Shown in pieces: positions 51,991-60,330 of a stretch of 64,000 nucleotides of DNA. Source of the stretch: an uncultured bacterium (GTDB lineage Bacteria > Verrucomicrobiota > Kiritimatiellia > CAIKKV01 > CAITUY01); assembly GCA_903895695.1 (NCBI GenBank), contig CAITUY010000145.1:1-64000 (forward strand). The letters run 5' to 3'. Made by a program: the position numbers and the translations under genes. Below the pieces are notes generated by a model. The model saw only the letters and a program-made list of their open reading frames with translations. It was not told the DNA's origin and did not search any database. Numbering within the stretch: the stretch's first letter is position 1; the number at the start of each line of letters is the position of its first letter.

Positions 51991-53448
51991 ATGAGCAAAG
52001 ATAAGAAGAAGCCAGCGACACGAGGCGCCTCCGTCAATTCCCGCGACGAAGCCGCATCCCCGCGGCCGAGCGCAGTTTCCCCTCTGTGGGCTCGCGTGTT
52101 CGTGTGGTGCGTCCTGGGTGCTGCCGGCCTCTTGGCACTGTGGGCGCTGGTAGTGACAACCAACCAGGCGGCCGAAATACGCCGGTTCTCGGAGCAGGGC
52201 TGGGGCCAGCATGCGAGCGCGATCGTCGGCAATCAAGTGCGGGCCCTTTGGCACGCCGCTTTCATGATGGCGGTCGCAGGAGTCGCTTTGTGGTGGATTA
52301 TTGGGAAAAGAGGGTCGAGGGTTGAGGGTCGAGGGGCAGGGGTCCGAAATGGTGCGGCAGCAGCAGTCCGAAGTCCGCGGTTCGTTGTCCCTGTCCTTTT
52401 GGTGCTGATTGTGGCGTTCGACGCCGTGTGGTTTTCGCGGAATTACGTGAAGACTTTGCCCCTGTCGGGCTTCGAGGCAAACCCGGTGATTGCGATATTG
52501 AAGAAGGACACGCCGGAGCACCGCGTCGCGTTGGTATCCCAGGACGGCTTCTATAATTGGTGGCTGACCTATCTGTTTCCCTACCACGGGATCTTGACCG
52601 TCAACATCACGCAGATGCCTCGCATGCCGGCCGATTACAAGGCCTTCCTGGGCGCGATGGGACGTAACCCTCTGCGGATGTGGCAGCTCTCGGCGGTGGG
52701 ATATGTGCTGGCGCCGGCCCCGGTGTGGCGGCAGATCCAGCACGACCCGGCCTGGAGCAACGCCTTCGAACTGGTCTGCGGGTACAATGTGGCGCCGGCT
52801 GAGGCGGGTGTGACCGTGGTGCCGGTGTGGGAGCGCGCAAGCCTGGAATCAGGAGACAGAAGTCAGAAGCCAGAAATCGGAGCGTCGGCTGTTCCTCCTA
52901 AAGACGTCGGTGAGCACGTTGTCCTGCGTTTGCTTCGACCCGCCCCTCGCTTCGCTTTGATCGGCGCCGTGCGTCAGGTGGATGATGAGGAGGCATTGAA
53001 ACTGCTGGGTTCACCTGCCTACGAATTGTTTCAGGAGGTGCTCGTTCCGCCTGTAGCCGCGGGCGCCGACCCCGGGCGTGCGGCTGCTGAAGCGGCGCTG
53101 ACCAATGCCGGATTCATGGGCACCTGCACGTTGAGCCATTATCGCCCCGGCCGTATGGAGGTCGAGGTCAAGGCGACCAAGCCGGGTATCCTCCGGGTGA
53201 GCGAGAAATACGATAGGGACTGGAAGGCGACCGTGGACGGCACGCCCGAGCCCGTGCAGCGAGTCGATTTCATCATGCAGGGCGTGCTGGTGCCGGCAGG
53301 CGAACACAGGATTGTGCTGCGGTATGCACCCTCCATCTGGCCTCTCTACGTACAGGGCGTGGGGATGCTGATCGTGCTCGGCGCCGTGGGGTGGCTGGTT
53401 GGCGCGAAGATCCGCGCGCGCAAGTCGCAAACAATGATCAGCAAATAG
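51991..53448 (+). CDS. YfhO-like membrane protein, C-terminal half (with in-frame low-complexity inserts)
   Basis: About 485 aa. A charged N-terminal segment precedes membrane helices at about 30-50, 85-105 and 130-150, a large soluble domain with two strand-rich blocks, and a last helix near 455-475. LRVSEKYDRDWKATVDG and HRIVLRYAPS are the C-terminal motif set of YfhO-like proteins, so this is the continuation of the gene at 48795. Two stretches look inserted: about residues 106-131 and 286-300 (52306-52382, 52846-52890), both low-complexity and in frame. Start ATG 51991; no good ribosome site. An independent translated subunit or a split gene are both possible. Confidence 0.7.
   Translation: MSKDKKKPATRGASVNSRDEAASPRPSAVSPLWARVFVWCVLGAAGLLALWALVVTTNQAAEIRRFSEQGWGQHASAIVGNQVRALWHAAFMMAVAGVALWWIIGKRGSRVEGRGAGVRNGAAAAVRSPRFVVPVLLVLIVAFDAVWFSRNYVKTLPLSGFEANPVIAILKKDTPEHRVALVSQDGFYNWWLTYLFPYHGILTVNITQMPRMPADYKAFLGAMGRNPLRMWQLSAVGYVLAPAPVWRQIQHDPAWSNAFELVCGYNVAPAEAGVTVVPVWERASLESGDRSQKPEIGASAVPPKDVGEHVVLRLLRPAPRFALIGAVRQVDDEEALKLLGSPAYELFQEVLVPPVAAGADPGRAAAEAALTNAGFMGTCTLSHYRPGRMEVEVKATKPGILRVSEKYDRDWKATVDGTPEPVQRVDFIMQGVLVPAGEHRIVLRYAPSIWPLYVQGVGMLIVLGAVGWLVGAKIRARKSQTMISK
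52306..52382 (+). repeat. In-frame low-complexity insert 1 in the YfhO-like gene
   Basis: A purine-rich run of GGGTCGAGGGTTGAGGG-type words is followed by a segment of AGTCCGAAGTCCGCGG-type words. It lies in the loop between two membrane helices and keeps the frame. Style resembles the array flanking the four-helix-bundle gene. Confidence 0.6.
52846..52890 (+). repeat. In-frame low-complexity insert 2 in the YfhO-like gene
   Basis: The core reads AGGAGACAGAAGTCAGAAGC followed by CAGAA. It codes for a serine/glutamine-rich stretch (LESGDRSQKPE) in a soluble part of the protein. The same words appear, inverted, in the insert at 54993-55115. Confidence 0.6.
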
Positions 53449-53458
53449 TGATTCGGCA

Positions 53459-54487
53459 GTGACAGAACCCCACAATATCAAGCTCTCCGTCGTCATCCCT
53501 ACTTTGGGACGGCCGATCTTGATCGACACGCTGAAGTCCCTGCTGGCCGCCCAGGGAGTCGACGACATTGAAATCATAGTGGCGGGGCGAATCGCGGATG
53601 TAGCGGTAGCCGCTCGGGTGAAGGACCTTGTCGGGCGCTACCCGCGCATCAGGCATCTGGAAGTGGCCTTTCCTTCCGGCGACTCGAGCCGCAAGAAGAA
53701 CGCCGGTGCCGAGATAAGCCGGGCGGATCTCGTTGCGTTCATCGACGACGATGTGATCGTGGCGTCGGACTGGCCGCTGCGCATTGTCGAACCTTTTGCC
53801 GATCCAGCGGTCGGCCTCGTTAGCGGTCCCAGCCTTGTCCCGGACGATCTGCCGCTCATGGCGCGGCTGGCGGGCGTGACGCTGGCCTCAAAAGCGGCAG
53901 GTTATGTTGCCCAGAGGTACCTGCAGGGCGACCCGCATCCGCGCGAAGTTCGCTGGTCCTTCCTGATCGGTTGCAACATGGCGTTCAGGAAGACCGTGTT
54001 GAACGAACTGGGTGGCTTTGACCCGGCCTTCTGGCCCGGCGAAGAGATGATCGCCTCTTCCAGGGCCACGCGCGCAGGCCACAAACTGATCTTCCACCCG
54101 CACGCGTTCCTCTATCACTATCCCCGTTCCTCATTGCTTCGGTATCTCAAACAGATCTACGGCTATGGCGCGACTCGAATCCGGCTGCTAAGGGCAGGCG
54201 TGGAATTCGAGGCCACGACATTGCTCCCTGCTCTATGGGTGCTATCGCTGTTGGTGCTCGGAATTACGGCCCCGTTCTGTCAATGGTGTCTGTGGCTGCT
54301 TGTGGCAGATATTGCCCTGTACCTGGTCGGCGCGCTCGCCATTACCGCTCAGAAGGTCGGTGAGACCCGTCATTGGAAGGACGTACTGATGTTTCCGCTC
54401 GTGCCTCTGACGCATCTGAGCTATGGGATCGCCGAATGGGTTGAGGTGTTTATGCCCGGTCGCGATCTAAGCGTGAAGAAGGGATAG
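53459..54487 (+). CDS. Glycosyltransferase family 2 with C-terminal membrane helices
   Basis: 342 residues starting at GTG 53459. VVIPTLGRPILID, VAFIDDDVIV (D-D-D metal site) and GGFDPAFWPGEEM, the acceptor-side motif, mark an inverting GT2 that adds sugars to a growing glycan. Two helices at about 262-282 and 285-305 anchor it. It follows the YfhO-like second piece by 10 bp and is the last plus-strand gene before the convergent nucleotidyltransferase operon. Confidence 0.8.
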   Translation: MTEPHNIKLSVVIPTLGRPILIDTLKSLLAAQGVDDIEIIVAGRIADVAVAARVKDLVGRYPRIRHLEVAFPSGDSSRKKNAGAEISRADLVAFIDDDVIVASDWPLRIVEPFADPAVGLVSGPSLVPDDLPLMARLAGVTLASKAAGYVAQRYLQGDPHPREVRWSFLIGCNMAFRKTVLNELGGFDPAFWPGEEMIASSRATRAGHKLIFHPHAFLYHYPRSSLLRYLKQIYGYGATRIRLLRAGVEFEATTLLPALWVLSLLVLGITAPFCQWCLWLLVADIALYLVGALAITAQKVGETRHWKDVLMFPLVPLTHLSYGIAEWVEVFMPGRDLSVKKG

Positions 54488-54536
54488 CCCTGCAGCGGGC
54501 GCCCGACCCCGAGGAGACGAGCCCCGCCGAGGCCGG

Positions 54537-55310
54537 CTACTGCCTTTTGAGAAACGCTTCCATTGCCGCAATGCCCTCAGGTGTCCCCATGTCCAGCAGG
54601 GGCGGCGGGAGGGGACAGGCGCGGACCAAGCCGCGACGCACGAGATCCGGAAAGATATCGATCTCAATAGACACGTTGCGATCAGCGGGGATGGACTGCA
54701 GGATGGCGCGATCGATCAGGTACAGGCCTGCGTTGATCCAGCCGGACTCTCGCGGCGCCTTCTCCCGGAAGGCGGTCACTCGCGCCGCCTCATCGAATTC
54801 AACGGTGCCGTAGCGGCCAGCCTCGCCGATTTGCGTCACGGCGATGGTGACCGAACCGCGGTGTGCAGCCGTCAGAGACTTGAAATCCAAGTTCGGCGAC
54901 AGGCTGTCGCCGTTGAGCACCAGGAACGGATCACTCCTCACCCACGGCTCGACAAATCTGAGCCCACCGCCCGTTCCAAGGGGAGACGGCTCGGAAGAGA
55001 GCGACACGTGGAAGGTGAAAGGTGGAAGGCATATGGTCAGCGGCGAAGCGTGAGCCGTTAAGCCCATAACGGCGCGCTCACTCTGACTTCTGACCTCTGA
55101 CCGCTGACTCCTGGCTCCCAACCACTCGGCAAGCACCTCGGCCTTGTAGCCGGCGGCCAAGTGAATGTCCGTAATGCCCGCTTTGCCGAGCCACTCGAAC
55201 TGCCATTCCAGGAATGGGCGGCCGGCGATCGGCACCAATATCTTGGGACGATCCGAGTAGAGGGCGCTGAGGCGTGTGCCCTTGCCGCCGCAGAGGATGA
55301 TGGCTTGCAT
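54537..55310 (-). CDS. Sugar-1-phosphate nucleotidyltransferase (HddC-like) carrying an in-frame insert
   Basis: 257 residues. ILCGGKGTRLSALYSDRPK is the family P-loop; LVLNGDSLSP holds the metal-binding Asp; EPSPLGTGGGLRF the sugar loop. HddC (D-glycero-D-manno-heptose 1-phosphate guanylyltransferase) has this style and is usually about 230 residues. Residues 66-106, rich in Ser/Arg then hydrophobic, break the usual EYFGDGS-to-EPLGTGG stretch and match low-complexity repeat DNA (54993-55115). Activity with the insert is uncertain. It ends the 54.5-58 kb minus-strand operon. Confidence 0.8.
   Translation of the reverse strand: MQAIILCGGKGTRLSALYSDRPKILVPIAGRPFLEWQFEWLGKAGITDIHLAAGYKAEVLAEWLGARSQRSEVRSQSERAVMGLTAHASPLTICLPPFTFHVSLSSEPSPLGTGGGLRFVEPWVRSDPFLVLNGDSLSPNLDFKSLTAAHRGSVTIAVTQIGEAGRYGTVEFDEAARVTAFREKAPRESGWINAGLYLIDRAILQSIPADRNVSIEIDIFPDLVRRGLVRACPLPPPLLDMGTPEGIAAMEAFLKRQ
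54993..55115. repeat. In-frame repeat insert in the nucleotidyltransferase gene
   Basis: The left part is purine-rich (CGTGGAAGGTGAAAGGTGGA) and the right part is a pyrimidine-rich run of CTGACTTCTGACCTCTGACC words, so it has the same purine-left, pyrimidine-right layout as the unit around the four-helix-bundle gene. Its length leaves the frame intact. The boundaries are estimated from where the protein departs from the family. Confidence 0.7.
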
Positions 55311-55334
55311 GGTTGTCGCCTGGATGGGTGTCGT

Positions 55335-56132
55335 TCAGGGCCTGTGTCCGGCCGACGCCGCCTTCAGGAAAGCGGTGAGGGCGTCTTCCGTGCGCGGTAA
55401 CGGGCATAGGCGTCCGAGCTTCTCCACGTTCATCTCATATCGTTCGCGGGGGAGCGTCTCCCACGCAGCGTCCAGCCGGCACTGGGGAATCATTCTGGCC
55501 ACCTGGCGCAACGAGATTAGACCGCGACCGGCTATGTTGAACACCTGCTGCGTAGCCCCCGTCTCCGCCACCGCAAGAATGGCCCGGGCCAGATCGTCAG
55601 TATGCAGGTACTGGTACTCGGAATCAGGATGCACGCGAAGCGGCTGGCCGTTGAGCAGGTCGAAAATGGAATTCTTCCAGAGTCCTGGCCCGACAGAACC
55701 GGCCATCCGGAAGATCAGCCAGCGGCCCGCATACCGTCGCACGATTTGCTCGGACAGGTACTTGTGAAAGCCGTAAGGCGATTGGCGCGTGCTGTCGATC
55801 GCCACATCTTCGTGGTTGAGCGCCGGGTCGGAGACATCCGGGTAGACGTCCATCGTGGACAGGTACACGTACAAGCCGACCTTGAAATCACACATCGATT
55901 TCAGCACGGAACGTACGGAAAGATCGAACTCCAGCGCGGGATTCTCCCGTCCCAGGAACTTCTTCGAGTTGCCGTTCGCATTGATCAGCAAATCGCATGC
56001 GCTCCCGACCCACTGATCGTAATCTTCCCGGCCGACAACCCGCACGGAATAGCCGCGCTCGCGTGCCTGCCGCACGATGGCCGACCCCACGAATCCTTTG
56101 CCACCCAGGACGATGCAGTCCCTGCCGATCAC
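55335..56132 (-). CDS. NAD-dependent epimerase/reductase (SDR)
   Basis: 265 residues with CIVLGGKGFVGSAIV, STMDVYPD and YGFHK, giving the dinucleotide loop and catalytic Tyr/Lys. It is shorter than typical NDP-sugar epimerases (about 310-340), with a reduced C-terminal substrate domain. It overlaps the GDP-fucose synthase-like gene by 4 bp. Substrate unknown; a deoxysugar reductase is possible. Confidence 0.75.
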   Translation of the reverse strand: MIGRDCIVLGGKGFVGSAIVRQARERGYSVRVVGREDYDQWVGSACDLLINANGNSKKFLGRENPALEFDLSVRSVLKSMCDFKVGLYVYLSTMDVYPDVSDPALNHEDVAIDSTRQSPYGFHKYLSEQIVRRYAGRWLIFRMAGSVGPGLWKNSIFDLLNGQPLRVHPDSEYQYLHTDDLARAILAVAETGATQQVFNIAGRGLISLRQVARMIPQCRLDAAWETLPRERYEMNVEKLGRLCPLPRTEDALTAFLKAASAGHRP

Positions 56133-57082
56133 AGTTTTACCTCACCTTTGTCCCGGGCCTGCACGAACCAGGCCAGGGTGCGGCGCAGGCCTGCCTCCAG
56201 GGGCGTTGAGCACGTAAGCCCCAGCGAGTGGAGGCGTGTCACGTCGAAGATCTTGTCCATCTGCCCGTCCGGTTGAGTCGTATCCCACGCAATGCGCCCG
56301 GGGAAGCCTGTAACGTTCCGGATGGCTTCGGCCAGTTCCTTGATCGAGATGCGCGTGCCTGACGAAATGTTGACAGGGTCGCTGGAGTCGTAATGGGCCA
56401 GAAACCACGGGACCGTGGCGGCCACGTCGCCGGCATAGACGAAGTCCCGCGTGGGACGCCCCGTGCCGAAGGCCTTGATTTCGGCTTGGCCGCGTTCTTT
56501 TGCTTCCTGGTACTTGCGAAGCAGGGCGGCGATGACGTGGGCCTGGGTAAGGTTGAAGTTGTCCCACTCGCCATAGACATTTCCCGGCACGAGCACGACG
56601 GAGTTGAACCCGTATTGCTTGCGGTAGGCCCACGATTGCATCAACAGCATTTTCTTGGCAACCGAATAGCCCGCGCTATCAATCTGCGGGAGCCCATTCC
56701 ACATTTGGTCTTCGCCAATGGGCGACACGGCCGTGGCCGGATAGGAGCACCCGCCCATGAACGTCACGAGCTTCTTCACGCCGGCCTTGTAGGCCTCGTG
56801 CAGTACAACCGTGTTCATGGCGAGGTTGTTGTAGAAGTAGTCGGCCGGACGCTGCCTATTGTCGAGAATGCCACCGGATTTGGCCGCCATGTGCACGACC
56901 GCATCGGGCTGAATGTCGCGGAACATACGCGCCGGCACGCCCGGGTCGAGCAGTTCGTAGTCCTTGCGCCCTACCGCCACCAGTTCGGCCTCAGGAAATG
57001 CCGCACGCAACTGCGGGAGCACGTGATGCCCGAGAAACCCGTGGGCGCCGGTGATCAAGATCCTGGAGAACGGGCTAGACAT
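56129..57082 (-). CDS. GDP-L-fucose synthase-like epimerase/reductase
   Basis: 317 residues. ILITGAHGFLGHHVL is the cofactor loop; HMAAKSGGI, the FMGGCSYPATAVSPIGE block and YSVAKKML (catalytic Tyr/Lys) and a long LVPGNVYGEWDNFNL segment match Fcl/WcaG, which makes GDP-L-fucose or similar 6-deoxy or heptose sugars from GDP-4-keto intermediates. It overlaps the genes on both sides by 4 and 8 bp. No GDP-mannose 4,6-dehydratase is clearly recognisable nearby, so the true substrate may differ. Confidence 0.8.
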   Translation of the reverse strand: MSSPFSRILITGAHGFLGHHVLPQLRAAFPEAELVAVGRKDYELLDPGVPARMFRDIQPDAVVHMAAKSGGILDNRQRPADYFYNNLAMNTVVLHEAYKAGVKKLVTFMGGCSYPATAVSPIGEDQMWNGLPQIDSAGYSVAKKMLLMQSWAYRKQYGFNSVVLVPGNVYGEWDNFNLTQAHVIAALLRKYQEAKERGQAEIKAFGTGRPTRDFVYAGDVAATVPWFLAHYDSSDPVNISSGTRISIKELAEAIRNVTGFPGRIAWDTTQPDGQMDKIFDVTRLHSLGLTCSTPLEAGLRRTLAWFVQARDKGEVKL

Positions 57083-58007
57083 TGGAATACTGGTTTCTGC
57101 GGATCACCTGGTACCCTTTGATCAGCTCGGCGATACCCACGGGTAGGGTTACCTGGGCCTTGAACCCTGTCTTCTCGATCTTGTCGTTACTGACAATGTA
57201 GTTGCGCTGGTCCGGGTCCTTGCCGATCGCCGATTCCAGGATCGTGAACTCCGGGATCTGCTTCTTGATTTCCAGGCAAAGCTCCATCTTGGAGAGATTG
57301 GCCTCGCTGAGCCCGACATTGTAGGGCTCGTTCTTCATCCGGTCGAAATTGTCGATGGCGTGGATGAACGCCCGCGCAATGTCGCGGACGTGCACGTAGT
57401 TGCGCTTGAAGTGCGCCTCAAACAGGATCACGAAACGGTCCGTGACGGCGCGGTAGGTAAAATCGTTGACGAGCAGGTCGAGCCGCATGCGCGGGCTGAT
57501 GCCGAACGCCGTGGCCAGGCGCAACGTGACGGCCCGGCCGGAATCGAGAAGGGCCTTTTCGATATCGGCCTTGAGGACGCCGTACAGCGAGATGGGATGC
57601 AGGGGTGTCTCTTCGGTGCAGAAGATGCCGTCCTGGCCGACGCCATAGCCGCTGTTCGTCGTGGGGAACACGATGCGCTGCTGGCGGCTGCCCAGATCAA
57701 TCAGCATCCTCACAGCCTCATAGTTGATCGTGCGGGCCTCAACGGGCTTCTGCTGGCAGAGCGGAGCCCCCACCAGGCAGGCCAACGGCAGGATAACGTC
57801 GGCCTTGGGCAAGAGCTTCTTGAGCAGGGCCTCGTCACGGACGTCGCCCCGTACGATCGACAGGTTCTCGTCGTGACAGCAGTCCAGCAAGGATGACTGG
57901 CCGTACATGAAGCTGTCGAGGACGGTGACGCGGAAGCCCCTCCTGAGGAGCGCGGGTACGGTGACGGAGCCGAGGTAGCCTGCGCCGCCGGTTACAAGTA
58001 CGTTCAT
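57075..58007 (-). CDS. NAD-dependent epimerase/dehydratase (extended SDR)
   Basis: About 310 aa with VLVTGGAGYLGSVTV, TTNSGYG and YGVLK for the catalytic Tyr/Lys, and a FGISPRMRLDLLVNDF block also present in the 27847 epimerase. ATG 58007 has AAAGG 6 bases upstream; the ATG 6 bases earlier is less well spaced. It is the first gene of the minus-strand operon, with a 190-bp divergent gap to the next plus-strand gene. Confidence 0.8.
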   Translation of the reverse strand: MNVLVTGGAGYLGSVTVPALLRRGFRVTVLDSFMYGQSSLLDCCHDENLSIVRGDVRDEALLKKLLPKADVILPLACLVGAPLCQQKPVEARTINYEAVRMLIDLGSRQQRIVFPTTNSGYGVGQDGIFCTEETPLHPISLYGVLKADIEKALLDSGRAVTLRLATAFGISPRMRLDLLVNDFTYRAVTDRFVILFEAHFKRNYVHVRDIARAFIHAIDNFDRMKNEPYNVGLSEANLSKMELCLEIKKQIPEFTILESAIGKDPDQRNYIVSNDKIEKTGFKAQVTLPVGIAELIKGYQVIRRNQYSNV

Positions 58008-58197
58008 GGCCATCCTTTCGGGTAAATGAATGGTAGCTACCGTAACACATTGCATTGAAATGTTCCAGTTCCAGTTGGCTGTGGTTCGCGCGGATGGGGC
58101 ATGCGACTCGCATCGCGGCAGGGGTAACCCCGCCGCAGCATATTTCGGACGTTGGCAAGGGCGCGACTCCGTGGCATAACTCGGCTTGAGGTGACCC

Positions 58198-59301
58198 ATG
58201 CCCTATCCGCAACTGGACCGCCATGCCTTGAAGATCAAGCCGCTAAAGGCGCGCCATAGCACGCTGAGCGTGGACCGGGATCTCGTCGCGCCAGATCGGC
58301 CGCCGGCCCGGTTGGGGGCGGAGGCCAGCGCGGCCACACTTGAGATCGCGGCGCGCGTCCGTGCCGCCCGTCAGGCCGGCCGACCGGTCATGCTGGCGTT
58401 CGGCGCTCACACCATCAAGAACGGCCTGGCACCCGTGTTGATCCGGCTCATGGAGAAGGGGTGGGTGACGCACCTGGCTACCAACGGTGCCGGCATCATT
58501 CACGACTGGGAGTTCGCCTATCAGGGGATGAGCAGCGAGGACGTGCGAGCCGGCGTGCCGCGCGGCGAGTTCGGCATCTGGCAGGAGACCGGGTTCTTCA
58601 TCAACCTGGCGCTCGTCGTGGGGGCATATGAGGGTCTCGGGTACGGTGAGTCGGTCGGCGCCCTGATTGAGCGGGAAGGCCTGCGTATTCCGGCTGAGCA
58701 CGAACTGGCAGAATCAGTCGCCCACCTTCCACCCGCCACCCTCGATCACGCCGCCGCGGCTCTCGATCTGCTGGACGTGATCCGGTGCTTCGACCTCAAG
58801 CCGGGCTGGTTGGCGGTTCCGCACCCGCACAAGCGCCTTAGCGTGCAGGCGACGGCCTACCGGCTTGGAATCCCGTTCACGGGGCATCCCATGTTTGGGC
58901 ACGATATCATCTACAACCATCCGATGAACCACGGCGCGGCCATCGGCCGCACGGCCCAACGGGACTTCCTGGCCTTTGCTCACTCGATCAGCCAATTGCA
59001 GGACGGCGTCTATATGTCCGTCGGGTCAGCCGTCATGTCGCCGATGATTTTCGAGAAGGCCCTGTCGATGGCCCAGAACCTCAGCCTGCAGAAGGGCCAA
59101 CGGATCGACCGGCATTTCATCGCGGTGGTCGATCTCGCCGAGTCGCGTTGGGACTGGGCGCAGAGCGGCGAGCCACCCATGGATAACCCGGCCTACTACC
59201 TGCGTTACTGCAAGACATTCAGCCGGATGGGCGGCGCTATGCGCTACGTCTGCGCTGACAACCGCGATTTCTTGCTGGGGCTGAGTCAGGCGTTGGACTG
59301 A
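58198..59301 (+). CDS. Conserved protein of unknown function
   Basis: 367 residues, soluble, no signal or membrane segment. Strongly patterned stretches include FGAHTIKNGLAPVLIRLM, LATNGAGIIHDWE and FTGHPMFGHDIIYNHPMNH, the last with four His that could bind metal. The style suggests an enzyme with a Rossmann-like fold; I do not recognise the family with confidence. It lies 2 bp from the convergent ACT-like gene and marks the end of the sugar locus. ATG 58198 has GAGGTGAC upstream. Confidence 0.6.
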   Translation: MPYPQLDRHALKIKPLKARHSTLSVDRDLVAPDRPPARLGAEASAATLEIAARVRAARQAGRPVMLAFGAHTIKNGLAPVLIRLMEKGWVTHLATNGAGIIHDWEFAYQGMSSEDVRAGVPRGEFGIWQETGFFINLALVVGAYEGLGYGESVGALIEREGLRIPAEHELAESVAHLPPATLDHAAAALDLLDVIRCFDLKPGWLAVPHPHKRLSVQATAYRLGIPFTGHPMFGHDIIYNHPMNHGAAIGRTAQRDFLAFAHSISQLQDGVYMSVGSAVMSPMIFEKALSMAQNLSLQKGQRIDRHFIAVVDLAESRWDWAQSGEPPMDNPAYYLRYCKTFSRMGGAMRYVCADNRDFLLGLSQALD

Positions 59302-59303
59302 CA

Positions 59304-59570
59304 TCAGTCGTGGCTGAAGACCATCTTCTTGGCCTCGATGCCGCGAATGGCCGCGAGCTTCTTCAGGATCGTCAGGCACTGGCGTTCGCCGCCGACCATC
59401 TCGAGGATGATAATCCCGTTGGGCGACGAGAACGCGTCGCCGATGTCGTGCAACCCGAGACGTGTCTTTATGTGCGTTCCGTATTCCGTAAGCACCTTCT
59501 GGATGGCCCCTGCGTGCTTGGCCCGGTCTGTGACGTGAATGCCAACGATAATGTGACTGTGTTCCTTCAT
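59304..59570 (-). CDS. Small ACT-fold regulator (TM1266-like)
   Basis: 88 residues with HSHIIVGIHVTDRAKHAGAIQ, IKTRLGLHD and IILEMVGGE, the strand-helix order of TM1266-type ACT/NikR-like proteins, annotated as putative regulators linked to iron-only hydrogenase systems. ATG 59570. No hydrogenase gene is in the window, so its target is unknown. It converges with the preceding gene across 2 bp. Confidence 0.6.
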   Translation of the reverse strand: MKEHSHIIVGIHVTDRAKHAGAIQKVLTEYGTHIKTRLGLHDIGDAFSSPNGIIILEMVGGERQCLTILKKLAAIRGIEAKKMVFSHD

Positions 59571-59674
59571 GGCCGCCTCCTATTTGCAGGCCAGTCTAGC
59601 ACGATACCCGGCTTGGGGAAGCGGCAAGAAGGGGCGATTGCCGGGTGGCGGCGCCTTGTGTTAGCATCCCGCTC

Positions 59675-60286
59675 ATGCCCAACGAACCCGAAAACATCCT
59701 CGTCGTTGAACGGAGTCTGATCGAGCGCATCGGCATGTTCCAGGGCCTGATGCTGGACACCGGCCGCTATCTGCCGACGCTGCTCGAGCCCCGCAATTAC
59801 CGCTTTGTGCCCCGGCCGGCCGCCGAGCAGAACGATACGCTCAAGCAGTTGATTCCCTATTTTCTCATCGTGAACGACGGCAGGATCTGGTGTTACGTGC
59901 GCGGCAAGAAGTCGGGCGAGTCACGCCTCGTGGCCAAGGCTTCGATGGGCATCGGTGGGCACATCAACAACGACGATCTGGACCTGTTCGGCGACGTCTA
60001 TACGACCGCGGCACTGCGTGAACTCAACGAGGAGGTCGTGATCGGCGCCCCGTACACCCAGAAGATCGTGGCGCTCCTCAACGACGATGCCACGCCCGTC
60101 GGACGCGTGCATCTCGGTGTCATCCATATACTGCGTGTCGCGGCGCCGGACGTTGCCAAGCGCGAAGGCGTGATCACCGAGGCGGGGTTTCGCACGCTCG
60201 ACGAACTCCGCGCCATGCACGACCGCATGGAGACCTGGTCGCAGATCTGCCTGGACCAGATAGATGCCCTGCTGGCGAAAGGGTAG
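59675..60286 (+). CDS. Nudix-like hydrolase family protein
   Basis: About 203 aa. GIGGHINNDD and AALRELNEEVVIG resemble the second half of a Nudix box (R-E-x-x-E-E), but the first G-x5-E part is not canonical, so activity may differ from classical Nudix pyrophosphatases. ATG 59675 chosen as family-like start; an upstream in-frame start at 59645 lacks support. Standalone between two minus-strand genes. Confidence 0.6.
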   Translation: MPNEPENILVVERSLIERIGMFQGLMLDTGRYLPTLLEPRNYRFVPRPAAEQNDTLKQLIPYFLIVNDGRIWCYVRGKKSGESRLVAKASMGIGGHINNDDLDLFGDVYTTAALRELNEEVVIGAPYTQKIVALLNDDATPVGRVHLGVIHILRVAAPDVAKREGVITEAGFRTLDELRAMHDRMETWSQICLDQIDALLAKG

Positions 60287-60330
60287 GGCGACGGCTGCCT
60301 GCCCGCCCGTGGCGGGTCCTAGCCGTGCCG

